Below are positions 60,632 through 64,000 of a DNA stretch of 64,000 bases, piece after piece; positions within the stretch are counted from its first letter, which is position 1, and every line of letters begins with the position of its first letter. A model generated the notes under the pieces. The model was given only the letters and a program-made list of their open reading frames with translations, was not told where the DNA came from and did no database searches. Position numbers and translations under genes: made by a program. The stretch comes from Dermacentor variabilis (Eukaryota > Arthropoda > Arachnida > Ixodida > Ixodidae), in assembly GCF_050947875.1 (NCBI RefSeq), contig NC_134572.1:125029105-125093104 (forward strand). Reading direction: 5' to 3'.

Positions 60632-61238
60632 AGAAAGAGTCTCGTTTAACCAGACTACACGCGCGAGTCGAACGCTTTTGCGCACTCTAAAATGAATAAG
60701 CACGGACGAGGGATTTTTTACGAAATGTACTGTGATTCGCTTATAAATAGTGGGCGCACTTGATCCGTGAGATGAGATTTCAATGACCGACGAATGCGCT
60801 CGACGTTGTCGTTGTGCTTTGAGTGTTGCTTGCTTTTCTGGGCTCCATGTTTGGCAAATGAAACGTTAGGTTCCATGCTCACCGTTCGACAGTGCCTGGT
60901 TTCTTCGCCGTCATTGAAACGTGACGTTTTCGCTTTCTTATTCTCATTTTGTTTCACCGCGTGCGTTTCAGATCGGCAAGTAAATCTTTCTGCCGTCCTG
61001 CGACGTATTGTAAAACGATTGGAAGTTCAGATGTGAGGCTTGCCACTTGTGCACGGGAGAAAACGACGTCGCGAGCGCTTCTTGGAATGCTCAGCCACGT
61101 TACCGACTACGCGTGTTTAACGGCTGTATTTTCATATGTGAGTTATGTGCATGGTTGGTGACTAACTGTCAGACAACTACATAGTGACACGTATACTTGC
61201 TTATCTTTATTCGCTGACCGCTTTCACCGGATAACAAA
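60632..61238. other. No recognisable feature
   Basis: Short ORFs without domains between the TTAA element and the LTR. Confidence 0.4.
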
Positions 61239-61696
61239 TGTTAAACGTTATCGCGCAGCGCAAGACGCGCCTGCAAGATTCAGAACCTAGGGAAATGTTA
61301 TCGTTGTTTCTGGTTGACGTAGTAGTTCTGCGGAAACCCGCAAGGTGGAGAGAAGTAATTGATAAAGGGAAAATCAGACATCCACCCGGTGACATCTGGT
61401 GTGTCATGTATGTCTTCGCCAAACCTTGTATAATCAGATGGAATGTGCCACGAGAATTACGTAGTATCTGGAGACCACGCGGGTGCCAGCGGGGACACTG
61501 AAACCTTCCACGAGTGACGTATAAAAGCCGACGCATTAACCCGTTGATCAGAGTTTCGACCCTCGTTGACTGAGTACGCCGCTATAGTTGGGCTTTGATG
61601 GTCACTTGCTATTGGAAGCACAAGTTCGCCGAATAAAGGCTTAGTTTCCTCGTTACGTTTTGCTACTGTGTCCTTGACCGTGACTACAACACGACA
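61239..61696 (+). mobile_element. Probable solo LTR of a Ty3/gypsy-like element
   Basis: The block starts TGTTAAACGTTATCGCGCAG and ends CTACAACACGACA, with a TATAAAA box at 61520-61526 and an AATAAA signal at 61632-61637 in correct order and spacing (U3-R-U5). No internal region is present. A target duplication is not evident, so the exact ends are uncertain by a few bases. Short ORFs over it on both strands are not genes. Confidence 0.65.
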
Positions 61697-63556
61697 ATAT
61701 GATATTGGAATCTAGCTTTGGGTCGTCGATTTTTGCGCCGTCCTAATCAGTTGTCTTAACAGTTTCTGGTTCAATGATTATTTTATATAGGAAGGATAAT
61801 ACTTCTCAAGAAACATCGGGCATGCAGAAAACCATATACCAGTACAGATCACGCATCTATGAATGTCGGCAACTCTAATTAGATCATTTGTCTGCTTGGT
61901 GCCGCAAATAAGCATGATTCTTTCTGATACTTAATGCATCGCGAAAACGTTTGTGCCTAAGCATACGTGCCTAAGCATGTTGTGCCTAAACACATCGTCT
62001 GCCTTGTGCTACACAAAATGGTTGAAGTAATCTGTGGCCATATTTCGCGCTGCTATTACTGTGAATTAAGATATTCGAAGAACCACACACTATCTGCTGA
62101 GCTTTGAGGCGCTTAGAATTCATGAGAATGCCCTTCAATACGTGCTAAAAAACTCGGCTGTATTTTCTTCTTTGTTCTTTTTTTTTGAACCGATAGTTTT
62201 CTTTCGCCCTATCTCCCGTTTGTGCGGCGTTGGTGATAGGATTTTGATTACGGGTACTAAGACGCAGGAGTTAAGGGCACAAGCTATCGCGCAACTAAGA
62301 GGCGGGAAGTGTTAGTCGGCGAACGCCCATTATCTTTCAGCCGCTGTGCTGTAGCACAGGAGCATTGGGACGTCCGAAGGTTTGTTAGATGCTGTTGTGG
62401 CGCGCTCGGGAAGGACGCGTTGCTTCTTTTTGACCTATCCCCTGTTCCCGCTACGCCATCGGCGCTAGAGAAGAATGGCAGTCGCCTATTACGCCGGCGC
62501 TCGCGCCGCTGGAGACAACACACACATGACGAAATGGCTTATATGCATGTATGACCACGTACAAACTACCGCTAAGAGATGTGCTACTTATTGTTTCTTT
62601 CCTCTACAACATTACGCAGTGAAACAACGAGCGCTACCTAAATGCCCCCACTGCAACTGGTATACGTCTTCGAGCGCCTCATCCCTTTGTTGAAGCGAAT
62701 AGTTTCCTAGAGTTTTCTAGAAGTGTTCGGCCGTTCGCTTACATTAACCATCATCGTCGATGGTTTGAGCACAATTTTCCACATTATTCTTGCCTTTCGG
62801 TGGTCATCCAGACGCAGCGAATACAAAATTTTCTTTTCGATAATAAAAATTCGCACCGCACAGGGCTCAAAGAGGCACATAGCAAAAACATGGAAACCAG
62901 CTTCTGGAACGTAATAAAAACAAGATATAAACAGTAATAAAAATTACGACATGCGTTGCTGCACTCGCAAAAGAAGCCTCCACTTGCGCGGAGCAAGTTT
63001 CTCGGTGTTCCCATATCGGTAACCAAGAGCTGTAACGTTAAGGGGCACTGTGGTTGTCGGGCAACTTCGAACAATAGCGCAATCATCTGGAGCAATATTC
63101 ATCGCAAGGAGACCGTATTCTAGAAGAAAGCGATTAGGGGGCGGGAGAGGAGCGGGCTTATAAGGCCATGCCGCCTATCGACCTGCCGGCCCGATTGAGC
63201 GTTCGAACAGAACGCGTGCCCCCTTGGGCGGCTATTTACGGACCGTGTACGAGCCGTGGTGCCCTCCCGGAGCACGTTGAGGCAAGGAAGACGTTATATA
63301 CAAAAAAAAAAAAAGAACGGTGCAACTGCGTGGCAATGCAGGCATACGGCTGCCTAGAATAAAGTTTCCTCATTCATTTCAACGAGAATGAATTGCTCTT
63401 TAAGACCACGAGTCCTGAAAAGAAAAAAAGTCCTTGAACAAAGTTGCCGCACTTGCATGCTTAAGATAGTGCTCTTCAAAGAGGAAGCATCTTCAAACTT
63501 TAAATTGGGTCGCCTTCACACACACGAACCCGTACCTTTCGTTGGCGGCAGCATAT
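61697..63556. other. No recognisable feature (1.9 kb)
   Basis: ORFs of up to 103 codons have no domains. The section 62280-62690 is more GC-rich but lacks exon signals. Confidence 0.4.
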
Positions 63557-63703
63557 TAGAGAGTTTTAGATTACGCAAAAACTAGGGGCCACGGTACTGC
63601 ACATGCGCAGACATACAAAGTAGGTGTCTGCGCATGCGCAGTACCGTGGCCCCCAGTTCACGGGTGCGCAAGCCGCTTGCGCCCCCTAATCTAAAGCTCT
63701 CTA
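63557..63703. repeat. Short inverted-repeat element (~147 bp)
   Basis: Ends TAGAGAG(T/C)TTTAGATTA are inverted copies. An inner pair of about 34-bp arms (left 63580-63613, right about 63627-63660) around ACGGTACTGC and ATGCGCAGACA differ at two positions. The right arm has an extra roughly 25-bp segment (CGCAAGCCGCTTGCG). It looks like a small MITE. Confidence 0.75.
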
Positions 63704-64000
63704 TTGTAAAAACCATTATTTTTGTGCGCCCTTACTGTACGTAAATTTCGCGATTGGAAAATGTCACGATATTTAGGGTGGGCGAAAATTGCAAGGGAAG
63801 AAATACAGACACCACGCAGAAAACTGGCAGTTTCTTTTGCTCTATAGTTCTGCTGGTTGCACCCCTTGAAACGTCTCGATTTTGGTAATAATCTAACGCT
63901 GTACGGAGAATCTCCGGCATCACCGATAGGGCGTGCCATGGCTCGATGAATTTCATCAGTGCTGGAGATCGGGCCGAAGACCTCACCAAATCATTCAATA
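63704..64000. other. No recognisable feature
   Basis: The end of the window. ORFs on the minus strand are short and without domains. Confidence 0.4.

Overview
The window looks like repeat-filled nuclear DNA of a hard tick (Ixodidae). It carries a tRNA-headed SINE resembling the tick family Ruka, together with CR1-like, RTE-like and I/R1-like LINE fragments, Penelope-like elements (PLEs), mariner, hAT-like and TTAA-flanked DNA elements, Ty3/gypsy debris, LTRs and long microsatellites. No bacterial operon, rRNA, functional tRNA or CRISPR array is visible. The genus cannot be fixed from the sequence alone. The only host coding sequence I can support is one 124-nt exon at 18222-18345 (+), bounded by consensus splice sites. 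It encodes the start of the cyclase catalytic domain of a receptor-type guanylate cyclase. Much of the flanking DNA is therefore probably intron of that gene. Layout: 3968-8360 is a decayed CR1-like LINE (-) whose first ORF begins with a canonical 2A ribosome-skipping motif; a 702-bp solo LTR sits in its endonuclease. 8361-15175 is a nested stack: a PLE (-) holds a 4.8-kb hAT-like element with 8-bp target duplications, which holds a mariner (-), which holds a SINE (-). An oppositely oriented PLE tail follows at 15200-15545. 18346-31630 is mostly anonymous DNA with SINEs, LINE 3' ends, a 346-bp-period tandem duplication, a perfect 63-bp palindrome and a 346-bp GT microsatellite. 31634-35340 is a broken Ty3/gypsy element. 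36068-36974 is a hAT-like non-autonomous element, 38617-39250 a long foldback element, and 41284-41800 a LINE 3' end running into a tetranucleotide repeat. 45190-52085 holds RTE and CR1 reverse transcriptase relics (the latter interrupted by a foldback element) and a second PLE interrupted by a 907-bp TTAA-flanked element. The right end carries another CR1 relic, an ATT microsatellite, a SINE, a 1.9-kb TTAA-flanked element with internal tandem repeats, a second probable solo LTR and a short inverted-repeat element. No gene network is visible. The elements interact only by inserting into one another, and every transposition ORF I could read is broken. The most notable items are the 2A motif, several insertions whose empty sites can be read directly, and a repeat family shared between about 43.8-44.5 kb and 59.3-60.3 kb. 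I did not find a convincing new multi-gene system. Family names were assigned by eye from motifs and remembered family features, without database searches.
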